Assembly: GCA_050302475.1 (NCBI GenBank)
Contig: JBNLBF010000015.1
Location: forward strand, 4,848 to 68,847
DNA length: 64,000 nucleotides
Direction of reading: 5' to 3'
Source of the DNA: NORP23 sp050302475
GTDB taxonomy: Bacteria > Pseudomonadota > Alphaproteobacteria > Rhodobacterales > Rhodobacteraceae
The position numbers and the translations under genes are program-made. Of the stretch, positions 1 through 8,386 are shown piece by piece. Below the pieces are notes generated by a model. That model saw nothing but the letters and a program-made list of their open reading frames with translations. It ran no database searches and was not told the DNA's origin. Positions within the stretch are counted from its first letter, which is position 1; each line of letters begins with the position of its first letter.

Positions 1-126
1 AAAGGTAGCGAGTGGCCAGAATCGACGCGTCAGAACCTCGGCCCAGATGGACATGCGCGACACGGCAATCCGCCCGCGAATACGGGCAAGTACCGAAATA
101 TACCGGCTGTCAAATTTCTGCGTCAT
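1..126 (-). CDS. TIGR02302/DUF4175-like membrane protein, N-terminus only
   Basis: Only the first 42 codons lie in the window; the gene runs off the left edge. The start is an ATG read on the minus strand at 126. The visible N-terminus is basic and rich in Arg, and ends in an aromatic stretch (RRFWPLATF) that looks like the approach to a first membrane segment. Position right after lysA and this N-terminal style fit the TIGR02302 (DUF4175) family of large membrane proteins that often follow lysA in Rhodobacteraceae. That family name is inference from context and a short match; the function is unknown to me. Confidence 0.55.
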   Translation of the reverse strand, partial: MTQKFDSRYISVLARIRGRIAVSRMSIWAEVLTRRFWPLATF

Positions 127-157
127 ACGCCCTTTTAAATCGCCAATGACGCGGTAA

Positions 158-1426
158 TCACGTCATCCATTCGGGCAGCTTATCGCGATTTATCATCTCT
201 TCATAGGTCGGACGGGGCCTGACCACGGCAAATTGATCACGATTAACCAGAACCTCGGGGATCATCGGACGCCCGTTATATTCACTGGACATCACCGCCC
301 CGTACGCGCCGGCGGAGCGGAACGCGATCAAATCACCTGCCTGCATCGGTGGCAGGTCGCGCTGTCTGGCGAAGGTGTCGCCGGATTCACAAACCGGACC
401 GACAATATCGTACGGCGCGGTTTCCGTTCCCGGAGCGGGTTCTACGACCGGAACAATATCATGATGAGCTTCGTACATCGCGGGACGAATCAGGTCATTC
501 ATGGCGGCGTCGAGGATCACGAAATTACGTCCTTCGCCCTCTTTGACATAGATGACTTTCGACACAAGCAGACCGGCATTGCCTGCAATCAGCCGTCCCG
601 GTTCTATTTCGATCTCGCATCCCAAATGGCCAACTGTTCGGCGAATGACTTCACCATATTCCAACGGCAGCGGCGGAGCCTCGTTTGACCTTGTGTAGGG
701 AATCCCCAACCCGCCTCCAAGATCGAGACGGCGGATATCATGCCCGTCTGCGCGCAGCACTTCCGTGAGTTCGGCAACTTTCAGGAAGGCGTTTTCGTAC
801 GGTTCCAGCGCGGTAAGCTGGCTACCGATATGAACATCTATTCCAACAATTTCAATACCTTGCAGAGCTGCCGCCTCGGCGTACACGGCGCGCGCCTTGG
901 CAATGGGAATGCCAAATTTATTCTCGGATTTTCCGGTGGCAATCTTGGCATGTGTCTTAGCGTCCACATCCGGATTGACCCGTATGGTGATCGGAGCGAC
1001 CTTGCCAAGCGATGTCGCGACTTCGTTCAGCGCAACCAGCTCCGGTTCACTTTCGACGTTGAATTGACGGATGCCACCTTGCAGCGCGATGCGCATTTCG
1101 TCGGCGGTTTTACCTACACCAGAGAATACGATTTTCTCGCCGGGTACACCAACTTCGCGAGCCTTCAGATATTCCCCGATGGACACCACATCAACGCCCG
1201 CGCCCATATCAGCCATAAGTTTGATGACAGCCAGATTCCCATTTGCCTTCATTGCGTAACAGATCAGATGATCCATCCCGGCAAGCGCCTCGTCGAACAC
1301 CTGAAAATGGCGTTGCAGCGTCGCGGTGGAATACAGGTAAAACGGCGTACCGACCTCGGCTGCAATCTCGGAGATTGCAACATCTTCGGCATGTAGTGCA
1401 CCGTTATTATAGATAAAATGGTCCAT
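158..1426 (-). CDS. lysA: Diaminopimelate decarboxylase
   Basis: Last step of lysine biosynthesis: decarboxylates meso-diaminopimelate to L-lysine, using PLP in the cytoplasm. The 422 residues match the family length. Visible signatures are the PLP lysine in YAMKAN (Lys60), HIGSQ (about 199-203), the glycine-rich GGGLGI phosphate loop (about 237-242), EPGR (275-278) and the catalytic CESGD (346-350). It follows argH, a small lipoprotein and an oxidoreductase-like gene on the same strand, an arginine/lysine biosynthesis grouping common in alphaproteobacteria. The start codon abuts a strong inverted repeat (separate entry), so expression may be controlled at that point. Confidence 0.97.
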   Translation of the reverse strand: MDHFIYNNGALHAEDVAISEIAAEVGTPFYLYSTATLQRHFQVFDEALAGMDHLICYAMKANGNLAVIKLMADMGAGVDVVSIGEYLKAREVGVPGEKIVFSGVGKTADEMRIALQGGIRQFNVESEPELVALNEVATSLGKVAPITIRVNPDVDAKTHAKIATGKSENKFGIPIAKARAVYAEAAALQGIEIVGIDVHIGSQLTALEPYENAFLKVAELTEVLRADGHDIRRLDLGGGLGIPYTRSNEAPPLPLEYGEVIRRTVGHLGCEIEIEPGRLIAGNAGLLVSKVIYVKEGEGRNFVILDAAMNDLIRPAMYEAHHDIVPVVEPAPGTETAPYDIVGPVCESGDTFARQRDLPPMQAGDLIAFRSAGAYGAVMSSEYNGRPMIPEVLVNRDQFAVVRPRPTYEEMINRDKLPEWMT

Positions 1427-1456
1427 CGGGCGGTCCTGTCACTGACAATCCGCCCG
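1427..1456 (-). promoter_or_regulatory. Inverted repeat abutting the lysA start
   Basis: A two-part inverted repeat: CGGGCGG (1427-1433) pairs with CCGCCCG (1450-1456), and inside it TGTCA (1437-1441) pairs with TGACA (1443-1447) around a single base. Its edge touches the lysA start codon (1424-1426). On the mRNA the likely Shine-Dalgarno AGGA sits in the bulge of the 3' arm. It could be an RNA hairpin hiding the ribosome site on read-through transcripts, or a DNA operator, because a possible -10 box overlaps the far arm. Confidence 0.5.
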
Positions 1457-1485
1457 ATATAGAGGATTTAACCCTATCGCGCCAA
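1456..1485 (-). promoter_or_regulatory. Candidate lysA promoter
   Basis: On the minus strand TTGGCG (1480-1485) is followed after 18 bases by TATATC (1456-1461). Transcription would start near 1449, inside the inverted repeat next to the start codon, giving a very short leader. Assigned by eye from sigma-70-like spacing only. Confidence 0.35.
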
Positions 1486-1489
1486 GCGC

Positions 1490-2062
1490 TTATTCCACCC
1501 GTATGAAATAGATCGACCAGATCCACCAATCGTCATTCATATCGGCCAAATCAAACCGTTCCGCCCGCGGAAACACCAGATGAGTTGGGCCAAAGTCTCC
1601 AATCCCAAACGGGATATCGTCGCGAGACAAGGCCAGAACGGCGCCTTTCTCAACAAGATCTGCAAGCGGGACTTCGATCGCATATCCATCAAGCGCAACC
1701 AGCGTCACGATTTCACCGGTCGCGCCGGCAGCGTCGAGAACGTCGGAAAGAAGTGGCCCTTTGAAGGTATGTATGTGCCCTTCATCCCCCATTGGAAAGT
1801 CTGCTTTCACACTTGTCTGGGGAAGAGCCAGCAGCCTGGAATAGTCAAACTGCGAGGCGCTTTCGAACTCTATGTTGTTGTAATAAAAGAATTTATCAAC
1901 TTCTTCGTAACTGGCTTCTCGTGTTGGTACACTGATATTTCCCGCGACCGTCAGTATGACCGAGCCCCGGAATTCTCCGCCACGCCAATTCGGTTCCGCG
2001 ACAGCAAACTGTGCGGTTCCAAACATTACAATTGCCACGAATGCGAATAGTCTAAAGATCAT
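1490..2062 (-). CDS. Periplasmic molybdopterin-oxidoreductase-like protein
   Basis: 190 residues with a clear signal peptide (hydrophobic residues 5-20, cleavage likely after FAVA, about 22). The body resembles the oxidoreductase molybdopterin-binding fold (SUOX-like, PF00174), with motifs such as GPLLSDVLDAAG and a C-terminal WWIWS segment. The protein contains no cysteine, so it cannot supply the thiolate that sulfite-oxidase-type enzymes use to bind molybdenum; a binding or sensory role is more likely than catalysis. A good ribosome site (AGGAGGG) precedes the ATG at 2062. It lies between the small lipoprotein gene and lysA and is probably co-transcribed. The fold assignment is from memory of the family. 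Confidence 0.65.
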   Translation of the reverse strand: MIFRLFAFVAIVMFGTAQFAVAEPNWRGGEFRGSVILTVAGNISVPTREASYEEVDKFFYYNNIEFESASQFDYSRLLALPQTSVKADFPMGDEGHIHTFKGPLLSDVLDAAGATGEIVTLVALDGYAIEVPLADLVEKGAVLALSRDDIPFGIGDFGPTHLVFPRAERFDLADMNDDWWIWSIYFIRVE

Positions 2063-2105
2063 AACTGTTCCCTCCTGGACCGTTCCAGAAGCGAACAGCC
2101 CTTAT

Positions 2106-2216
2106 TTATTGCGTTGCAACCGCCACCGTCTCTGGTGTGATTGGCGGGCCTTTTACCCCGCACGAAGCAAGCGAACAGACCAATGCGAACCCCAAACCGA
2201 TGACGACCCCTTTCAC
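2106..2216 (-). CDS. Small lipoprotein (LptM/LPAM type)
   Basis: A 36-residue ORF starting with GTG, whose first bases overlap the argH stop codon (GTGA). It has a hydrophobic signal (VVIGLGFALVCSL) ending in the lipobox LASC followed by CGVKGPPITPE, with the lipidated cysteine at residue 19. The CGxKGP motif after the lipobox is characteristic of the tiny lipoproteins of the LptM (YifL) group, which in enterobacteria help mature the LPS translocon LptD and also sit near lysine-pathway genes. Assignment rests on the motif and on neighbourhood with argH and lysA. The exact role here is inferred. Confidence 0.75.
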   Translation of the reverse strand: MKGVVIGLGFALVCSLASCGVKGPPITPETVAVATQ

Positions 2217-3604
2217 AGTTTTGCCCTCCAGCTTGCAATCTGTTGGCGAACATTTTCCGGCGCTGTTCCACCATAAGATGTGCGACTCCGTACCGAATTG
2301 TCTACCCCTAAGACGTCGAAAACCTGTGACGAAATGTCCTGATGTACAGATTGCATCTGCTCCAGCGTCAGGTCTGGCAGGTCACAGCCATTGTCTTCGG
2401 CCATTTTGACAAGGGCGCCAGTTATGTGATGTGCGTCTCGGAACGGCATTCCAAGTTCCCTCACCAGCCAGTCGGCAAGATCTGTTGCGGTTGAAAATCC
2501 GGACGTCGCCGCCGTGCGTAGTGACGCTTCGTTTGGCATCATGTCGCCCACCATTCCGGTCATCGCTGCAAGCGCCAACATTAGGCTATCTGCGGCATCA
2601 AACACCTGTTCCTTATCTTCCTGCATGTCTTTGGAATAAGTCAGCGGCAGCCCCTTCATCACCGTTAGCAACCCAACCAGCGCTCCGGTGATCCGGCCAA
2701 CTTTTGCCCGGATCAGTTCCGCCGCATCGGGGTTTTTCTTCTGTGGCATGATGGATGAGCCGGTCGAAAACCGATCTGAAAGTTGCACAAAACGAAACTG
2801 GGCAGAAGACCAGATGACTAATTCCTCTGCAAATCGGCTAAGATGAGTTGCACAAATCGAAGATGCGCTCAAAAACTCCAACGCAAAGTCGCGATCTGCC
2901 ACTGCATCAAGGGAATTGGCTGCCGGACGGTCGAATTTCAGCGCTTTTGCCGTCATTTCCCGGTCGATCGGAAATGAAGTCCCCGCCAGAGCCGCTGCGC
3001 CAAGCGGAGATTCGTTTAACCTTAAACGAGCATCCTGAAACCGTGTGCGATCCCGCCCGAACATCTCCACATATGCCATCATGTGATGACCCCAAGTTAC
3101 GGGTTGTGCGACCTGAAGATGGGTGAATCCTGGCATGACCATCTCTGCCCCGGCTTCTGCCTGATTGAGAAGTGCATCGATCAAGGCGGTCAAACCAGCT
3201 ATCGCTGCGTCCATCTGATCCCGCACCCACATCCGGAAATCCAACGCAACCTGATCATTCCGCGATCGGGCTGTGTGCAAACGCCCAGCCGGTTCGCCGA
3301 TCAACTCCTTCAACCGCGCTTCGACATTCATATGAATGTCTTCCAAGGCAGTGGAAAACTCGAACGTGCCACTTTCGATCTCTGACAATATCGTGAGAAG
3401 CCCTTCCCGTATGGCCTCGGCATCTTTATCCGTAATGATACCCTGGGCAGCCAACATGGATGCATGTGCGCGCGACCCCTCGATATCCTGACGCGCCATG
3501 CGTTGGTCAAACGAAATGGATGCGTTGATCGCCTCCATGATGGCATCAGGACCCGAGGCAAACCGACCGCCCCACATTGCATTCGATGACTTTTTGTCCG
3601 ACAT
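2213..3604 (-). CDS. argH: Argininosuccinate lyase
   Basis: Final step of arginine synthesis: splits argininosuccinate into arginine and fumarate; a cytoplasmic homotetramer of the fumarase/aspartase superfamily. From the chosen ATG at 3604 the protein has 463 residues. Key motifs are TARSRNDQ (about 111-118), the catalytic histidine in FTHLQ (about 162) and the superfamily signature GSSIMPQKKNPD with its catalytic serine (about 282-293). An in-frame ATG nine codons upstream would leave no gap to the divergent tlpA gene; the 3604 start matches the usual MSDKKSSNAMWGGRF-like N-terminus and has an AGGGT ribosome site. The stop overlaps the lipoprotein start. Confidence 0.97.
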   Translation of the reverse strand: MSDKKSSNAMWGGRFASGPDAIMEAINASISFDQRMARQDIEGSRAHASMLAAQGIITDKDAEAIREGLLTILSEIESGTFEFSTALEDIHMNVEARLKELIGEPAGRLHTARSRNDQVALDFRMWVRDQMDAAIAGLTALIDALLNQAEAGAEMVMPGFTHLQVAQPVTWGHHMMAYVEMFGRDRTRFQDARLRLNESPLGAAALAGTSFPIDREMTAKALKFDRPAANSLDAVADRDFALEFLSASSICATHLSRFAEELVIWSSAQFRFVQLSDRFSTGSSIMPQKKNPDAAELIRAKVGRITGALVGLLTVMKGLPLTYSKDMQEDKEQVFDAADSLMLALAAMTGMVGDMMPNEASLRTAATSGFSTATDLADWLVRELGMPFRDAHHITGALVKMAEDNGCDLPDLTLEQMQSVHQDISSQVFDVLGVDNSVRSRTSYGGTAPENVRQQIASWRAKL

Positions 3605-3631
3605 AGTCTTAACCCTGTTCACGAGGCTCAC

Positions 3632-4210
3632 ATGCGCCTGTCCTTAATATTCGCCCTGCTATACGCCGCCCTGAGCGTCAGCGCAAATCCTGTTACCGCC
3701 GGTGAATTGACGGAAGCGGAACGATCTGTCCTACTGGACACCCGCGTTTCAGACATGCGTAAGATGCAGCTTCATTCCGAAGCCCGCCCTGCCGTCAGCG
3801 GGGGCTTCGAAACAGAGACCGGCCAACCGAAGACATTTGCCGAATATGAAGGGAAATTTCTGCTGGTAAATTTCTGGGCGACCTGGTGCGCCCCATGTCG
3901 CGAGGAAATGCCCTCGCTTGCAGCGCTGAACACAGATTGGTCGGGTGCAGATTTTGAAGTTGTGGCAATTGCCACCGGTCGTAACCGATTGGAAGGCATA
4001 CATGATTTTTACGCCGAGAATACCATCGAAGGTCTGGAGATTTTCCTTGACCCCAAGGGGCAACTGGCTAGGGATATGGGGGTCGTTGGCCTGCCGGTTA
4101 CGGTAGTAATTGCGCCGGACGGCACAGAAATAGCGCGCCTAGTCGGGGGCGCTGACTGGCATGCTCAAAGTACCAAAGATTGGATTCAGGCGCTGATGGC
4201 GGCTTGGTAG
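3632..4210 (+). CDS. TlpA-family thiol-disulfide oxidoreductase
   Basis: 192 residues with an N-terminal signal peptide (about 1-23) and a thioredoxin fold carrying the active-site motif WCAPC (Cys86-Cys89), followed by the family's REEMPSL helix. The cis-proline loop appears as GVVGLPVTVVI. Such proteins act in the periplasm to reduce disulfides, for example in cytochrome c maturation or copper-protein assembly. It diverges from argH with only 27 bases between the two start codons. The ribosome site is GAGG. The client protein is not evident from the neighbours. Confidence 0.9.
   Translation: MRLSLIFALLYAALSVSANPVTAGELTEAERSVLLDTRVSDMRKMQLHSEARPAVSGGFETETGQPKTFAEYEGKFLLVNFWATWCAPCREEMPSLAALNTDWSGADFEVVAIATGRNRLEGIHDFYAENTIEGLEIFLDPKGQLARDMGVVGLPVTVVIAPDGTEIARLVGGADWHAQSTKDWIQALMAAW
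3658..3686 (-). promoter_or_regulatory. Candidate argH promoter inside tlpA
   Basis: On the minus strand TTGCGC (3681-3686) and TATAGC (3658-3663) are 17 bases apart. They lie within the first codons of the divergent tlpA gene. With only 27 bases between the two genes, an argH promoter has to sit inside tlpA or be leaderless, which makes this the best candidate. By-eye assignment. Confidence 0.35.
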
Positions 4211-4336
4211 GAACAGAATTCACTTCATTCAGATTTTATTAAGAGTTGAACGAATGCGGAACATTTACCGGATATTCACGAACAATTAACAGATTCGGAC
4301 TCTTATTGGCGCTGTACCAAAGTAAAGAGATGTTCC

Positions 4337-5164
4337 GTGTCATTTTCATCTGATTCATCAGTTCCCCCACATGATACTTCTGCAATGGTATCTCAGCGGT
4401 TACTCGCCCGTGAGTATGAACGCGTGCTCGACGCTTTACGAGAAGACCGTTTCTGCATTTATTATCAACCGATTGTTCGTGCTGAGGGTGGTGGCTTTAT
4501 CGCCTTCCACGAAGCCTTGGCGCGTATTAAAATGACGGACGGCAGTGTTATTCCTGCCGGCCAGTTCATGCCATTTGTCGACAACACCGAAATTGGTACC
4601 GAAGTGGATCTGAAAACGGTTGCACTTGCGTTGGAAACACTGGACGCGCACCCGGATCTACGGCTCTCCGTGAATTTGTCTACAAAATCGATGCGCAATG
4701 CTGAATGGCTCAGACAAATCGAACGTCACAACAAGAAAATCCGCGAACGTCTGATCGTCGAAATCACGGAAAGCGGGGCGATGAGCAATGTCGATACGAC
4801 GCACTCGTTCCTACAGAAAGTTCGGGACCTGAAAGTTGCCGTTGCAATCGATGATTTTGGCACTGGCAGCACCTCGTTCCGTTACTTTCGGGATTTTCGC
4901 TTTGATATCGTCAAAATTGACGGGATGTTCATTCGGGATATCGCCCATAACCGCGACTATCAGGTCCTTGTCGAAGCGCTGGTTAAGATTTGTCATCAAT
5001 ATGAAATGTTTACAGTCGCTGAATTCATCGAAACGAAAGAAGATGCAGACATGGCCTACAAGCTCGGAGTTGATTGCTTTCAGGGTTACCTGATCGGCAA
5101 ACCCGAAGAGGAACCTGTCACGGTGATGGATAACCCGACCGAATGGCAACGTCTGGTGGGCTGA
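4337..5164 (+). CDS. EAL-domain cyclic-di-GMP phosphodiesterase
   Basis: A 275-residue, single-domain cytoplasmic EAL protein with no sensor or GGDEF domain and no membrane segment. The residues needed for metal-dependent hydrolysis of c-di-GMP look intact: EAL (59-61), Asn113 in SVNLS, Glu142 in VEITES, DDFGTG (172-177), Lys193 in VKIDG, Glu229/Glu232 in AEFIET and Gln249 in QGY. It is therefore probably an active phosphodiesterase. The start is GTG at 4337; the ATG seven bases upstream is in another frame and closes quickly. It stands alone between a TlpA gene and a thiolase, so the pathway it feeds is not shown by context. Confidence 0.92.
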   Translation: MSFSSDSSVPPHDTSAMVSQRLLAREYERVLDALREDRFCIYYQPIVRAEGGGFIAFHEALARIKMTDGSVIPAGQFMPFVDNTEIGTEVDLKTVALALETLDAHPDLRLSVNLSTKSMRNAEWLRQIERHNKKIRERLIVEITESGAMSNVDTTHSFLQKVRDLKVAVAIDDFGTGSTSFRYFRDFRFDIVKIDGMFIRDIAHNRDYQVLVEALVKICHQYEMFTVAEFIETKEDADMAYKLGVDCFQGYLIGKPEEEPVTVMDNPTEWQRLVG

Positions 5165-5259
5165 ACCGACTGTTTTCCCGACCCAGACTTCTGGCTTTCA
5201 AGTTGCGGAGCCGACCAACCTCGTTCAATATGCGCCAAATCGTAGAATTGAGTGAGACC

Positions 5260-6435
5260 ATGACAAATATCGTAATTACGTCTGCCGCCCGCACTGCTGT
5301 GGGCAGCTTTATGGGTGCCCTATCGACAATCCCCGCGCACGAATTGGGTGCTGCCACTATCACCGCCGCGCTGGCGCGTAGTGGCGTAGACAAAGACGAA
5401 GTGGACGAAACCATCCTCGGACAGGTTCTAACCGCCGGACAGGGACAAAACCCGGCACGGCAAGCCCATATTAACGCCGGCCTCCCGAAAGAGGCCTCCG
5501 CCTGGATCGTCAATCAGGTGTGCGGCTCAGGCCTTCGTGCCCTATCGCTTGGTGCGCAGCAGATCATGATGGGGGATGCTGATATTGTCGTGGCTGGCGG
5601 GCAGGAAAATATGTCCCTTTCCCCGCATGTCGCGCATCTGCGCAGCGGGCATAAAATGGGTTCTTTTGCCTATGTGGATTCGATGATCACGGATGGTCTA
5701 TGGGACGTTTTCAACGACTACCATATGGGAATCACAGCCGAGAATGTCGCCAAAAGCTGGAGCATTGACCGACACACGCAGGACGTGTTCGCAACCGCCT
5801 CGCAAAACAAGGCGGAGGCAGCGCAGAAAGCCGGCAAATTCAAAGATGAAATCATCCCGTTCACCGTAAAGACCCGTAAAGGGGATATCGTGGTCGACAC
5901 TGATGAACATGTCCGGCTTGGCGCAACACTCGAAGCCGCACAGAATTTGCGTCCGGCATTCGCCAAAGACGGCACCGTGACTGCTGGCAACGCTTCGGGC
6001 ATCAATGATGGTGCCGCCGCAACCGTCCTGATGTCAGCCGAGACGGCCGAGGCACGAGGGATTGAGCCGCTGGCGCGAATTGTTTCATTTGCCACCGCCG
6101 GTCTCGACCCGTCGATCATGGGAGTTGGCCCGATTCATGCCAGCCGCAAGGCGCTCGACAAAGCGGGGTGGAGCGTTGAGGACCTCGACCTTGTGGAGGC
6201 AAATGAAGCATTCGCCGCTCAGGCTTGCGCGGTTAACAAGGACATGGGCTGGGACCCGGATATCGTGAACGTCAATGGAGGCGCAATCGCAATTGGTCAT
6301 CCCATTGGCGCTTCCGGCGCGCGCTGCATGACCACGTTGCTATACGAAATGAAACGCCGGGGCGCCAAGCGCGGGCTGGCGACATTGTGCATCGGCGGCG
6401 GCATGGGCGTTGCGATGTGTGTTGAACGGCCATGA
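5260..6435 (+). CDS. Acetyl-CoA C-acetyltransferase (thiolase)
   Basis: 391 residues, the standard length for biosynthetic thiolases (PhaA/AtoB type), which condense two acetyl-CoA to acetoacetyl-CoA. Catalytic residues are visible: Cys88 in NQVCGSG, His347 in IGHPIGASG and Cys377 in CIGGGMG. The start at 5260 (MTNIVITSAART) matches the conserved N-terminus; upstream in-frame codons overlap the EAL gene and are not thiolase-like. The next gene begins inside its stop (ATGA). No phaB reductase follows, so polyhydroxybutyrate synthesis is possible but not shown; ketogenic amino-acid or fatty-acid catabolism is an alternative. Confidence 0.95.
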   Translation: MTNIVITSAARTAVGSFMGALSTIPAHELGAATITAALARSGVDKDEVDETILGQVLTAGQGQNPARQAHINAGLPKEASAWIVNQVCGSGLRALSLGAQQIMMGDADIVVAGGQENMSLSPHVAHLRSGHKMGSFAYVDSMITDGLWDVFNDYHMGITAENVAKSWSIDRHTQDVFATASQNKAEAAQKAGKFKDEIIPFTVKTRKGDIVVDTDEHVRLGATLEAAQNLRPAFAKDGTVTAGNASGINDGAAATVLMSAETAEARGIEPLARIVSFATAGLDPSIMGVGPIHASRKALDKAGWSVEDLDLVEANEAFAAQACAVNKDMGWDPDIVNVNGGAIAIGHPIGASGARCMTTLLYEMKRRGAKRGLATLCIGGGMGVAMCVERP

Positions 6436-7160
6436 AAATCGGTATTCTGGAGACCGGCGAAGTTCACGAGGCGCTGGTCGACAAGCATGGCGACTATCCA
6501 TCAATGTTCGAAAGGCTTCTGCGTCCATACGCGCCTGATGCGGATATTTTTACCGTCCACGTGGTTGCCAACGCACCGCTCGGAAACCCGGGCGATGCAG
6601 ATGGCTGGATTGTGACCGGGTCGCGCCACGGGGTCTATGACGACCTGCCTTGGATCGAACCGTTGAAACACTTCCTGCGTGATTGCGTTGCGCAAAAAAT
6701 TCCGGTTGCCGGGATATGTTTTGGCCATCAGATCCTTGCCGAAGCACTTGGCGGGCGTGCCGAGAAATCGGACAAAGGATGGGGGTTGGGCATTCACGAT
6801 TACGCTGTCAATGATGCTCCGTCCTGGATGGAGGGGCTGACGGATCATTTTGCTGGCCATGCCCTCCATCAGGATCAGGTGACCGCCCTGGGCCCGACGG
6901 CCACCCGCATCGCAAGTTCGGATTTTTGTGAAAATGCCGCCATTGTTTATGGCGATCCGGAGAACCCGGACGCGATATCCGTTCAGTCCCATCCGGAGTT
7001 TAACGATGATTACATGCAAGATTTGCTGGATGTACGTCTGAAAGACATTGTCTCGGCCGAGGACCGTGACCGCGCCAGCAGGACGCTGGGTCAGTCGGTG
7101 GCCAACGCCCAGTGGGGTGGCTGGATCGTGAAATTTCTGGAGTTGGCAGCGCGGAGCTAA
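6432..7160 (+). CDS. Class I glutamine amidotransferase
   Basis: 242 residues with a class I glutamine amidotransferase fold. The triad is visible as Cys96 in AGICFGHQ, His187 and Glu189 in VQSHPEF. Stand-alone enzymes of this kind (GMP-synthase-like GATase) either hydrolyse glutamine for a partner synthase or cleave gamma-glutamyl compounds. The ATG overlaps the thiolase stop by four bases, so the two are translationally coupled. No synthetase partner is nearby and the true substrate is unknown. Confidence 0.85.
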   Translation: MKIGILETGEVHEALVDKHGDYPSMFERLLRPYAPDADIFTVHVVANAPLGNPGDADGWIVTGSRHGVYDDLPWIEPLKHFLRDCVAQKIPVAGICFGHQILAEALGGRAEKSDKGWGLGIHDYAVNDAPSWMEGLTDHFAGHALHQDQVTALGPTATRIASSDFCENAAIVYGDPENPDAISVQSHPEFNDDYMQDLLDVRLKDIVSAEDRDRASRTLGQSVANAQWGGWIVKFLELAARS

Positions 7161-7173
7161 CCGCGCCATCAGC

Positions 7174-7347
7174 TCACTGCACTTGCGTTGTCAGACGCTC
7201 GATCTCTTCCTTGAGATGAAGTTTTTCCTTTTTCAACTCGGTAATACTTAAATCGTCCGATCCGGGGCTTCGCTGCTCTGTTTCGATTTTTTCAGACAGG
7301 ATTTGATGTTTCTTGCGAAGTTCGGCCAGATGGGAATCGAGGCTCAT
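7174..7347 (-). CDS. DUF465 (YdcH-family) small coiled-coil protein
   Basis: A 57-residue, highly charged, cysteine-free protein predicted to be one long alpha-helical hairpin (LAELRKKHQILSEKI... then ITELKKEKLHLKEEIERL). This is the typical size and heptad pattern of DUF465 proteins, which are common in alphaproteobacteria and have no firm function. A strong ribosome site (AAGGGAG) precedes the ATG at 7347. It converges on the amidotransferase gene. Confidence 0.85.
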   Translation of the reverse strand: MSLDSHLAELRKKHQILSEKIETEQRSPGSDDLSITELKKEKLHLKEEIERLTTQVQ

Positions 7348-7411
7348 ATTCTCTCCCTTTTATAAGCGGTTATGAATGATGTAATTCGAACATAAAATCG
7401 TTCAAGAGTCA

Positions 7412-8320
7412 TTACGTTTTTATCAGGAATCTACGTGCATAAAGTCGCGGTAAAGCTAAAATTCCAGTAAAAATATAGACATAACGACTGCCAGACAGCA
7501 TCGCGATAATGCCACCCAGCGCAATCCCGCCTAAGCCCAACAGCGTCATGGCACTGGGGATTTCGTCAAACCACAAGTAACCGACCGGAATCGCGAAAAC
7601 GATGTTAAAATAGAAAAATGGTGCGAGAACGGATGCATCAGCACGATTGTAGGCGGCGATAGTCAGAAAATGACAAGCCGCAGACACAATACCGAGGCTG
7701 AGGATAAATCCAAAATCACCCCAACTCATGTCGGGAAAACCGCCAAAGAAGGCGAGCGGAATGATTAAGGCGGATCCCAAAAGACATTGAATAATCAGCG
7801 ATGAAAACGCGTCCCCGCTGTCGCACGCCCGTCGCGTTGCGGCAAGATAGCCCCCCAACAATGTCCCGCCTGTGAGCGCAAGGAATGTGCCAAACTCAAG
7901 GCTCCCTTCCGGGCGCAGAATCACGAAAGCCCCGGCAAATGACAGCGCAGAGCCAATAAGCCGCGGTGCGTCCAGTCTTTCCCGGAACAGCACCACCGAC
8001 AACAACGAGGCAACAACCGGTGCGATCAGGAAACCGCCCACCGCCTTGGCAAGTTCCACCATCGACAGGGCAGAGATCATCGCCACCATTGCCCCCATCA
8101 TCAGCGCGGTCCGCCAGACCTGCCCAAACCTGTCGTGATGGGGAATAGATACCGGATGGCGCATCAGAACCGCTGCCACAAGTGCCATCACCCCGGCAGA
8201 AAAATACCGGGCGAAAACGATAAAAAATGCTGTGTGTCCGGTTGTCAGCGACTTCGAAAGCCCATCTGTCAGTGGCGTCAGAGCCATTGCCAGAACCAGA
8301 AAGCCTATCCCTGCTCTCAT
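7412..8320 (-). CDS. EamA/DMT-superfamily transporter
   Basis: 302 residues, very hydrophobic, with about ten predicted membrane segments arranged as two EamA repeats, the hallmark of drug/metabolite transporters such as RhaT or YdcZ-like exporters. Located in the inner membrane. The substrate cannot be read from sequence. It is co-oriented with the DUF465 gene downstream and the methyltransferase gene upstream, with 65-base gaps on each side. Confidence 0.88.
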   Translation of the reverse strand: MRAGIGFLVLAMALTPLTDGLSKSLTTGHTAFFIVFARYFSAGVMALVAAVLMRHPVSIPHHDRFGQVWRTALMMGAMVAMISALSMVELAKAVGGFLIAPVVASLLSVVLFRERLDAPRLIGSALSFAGAFVILRPEGSLEFGTFLALTGGTLLGGYLAATRRACDSGDAFSSLIIQCLLGSALIIPLAFFGGFPDMSWGDFGFILSLGIVSAACHFLTIAAYNRADASVLAPFFYFNIVFAIPVGYLWFDEIPSAMTLLGLGGIALGGIIAMLSGSRYVYIFTGILALPRLYARRFLIKT

Positions 8321-8386
8321 ACCACCTGCCTTGAAAACAGGTTGTGCCTATCTGCACCAGGTTAATGAAAGGTTAACGGAGGTCGT

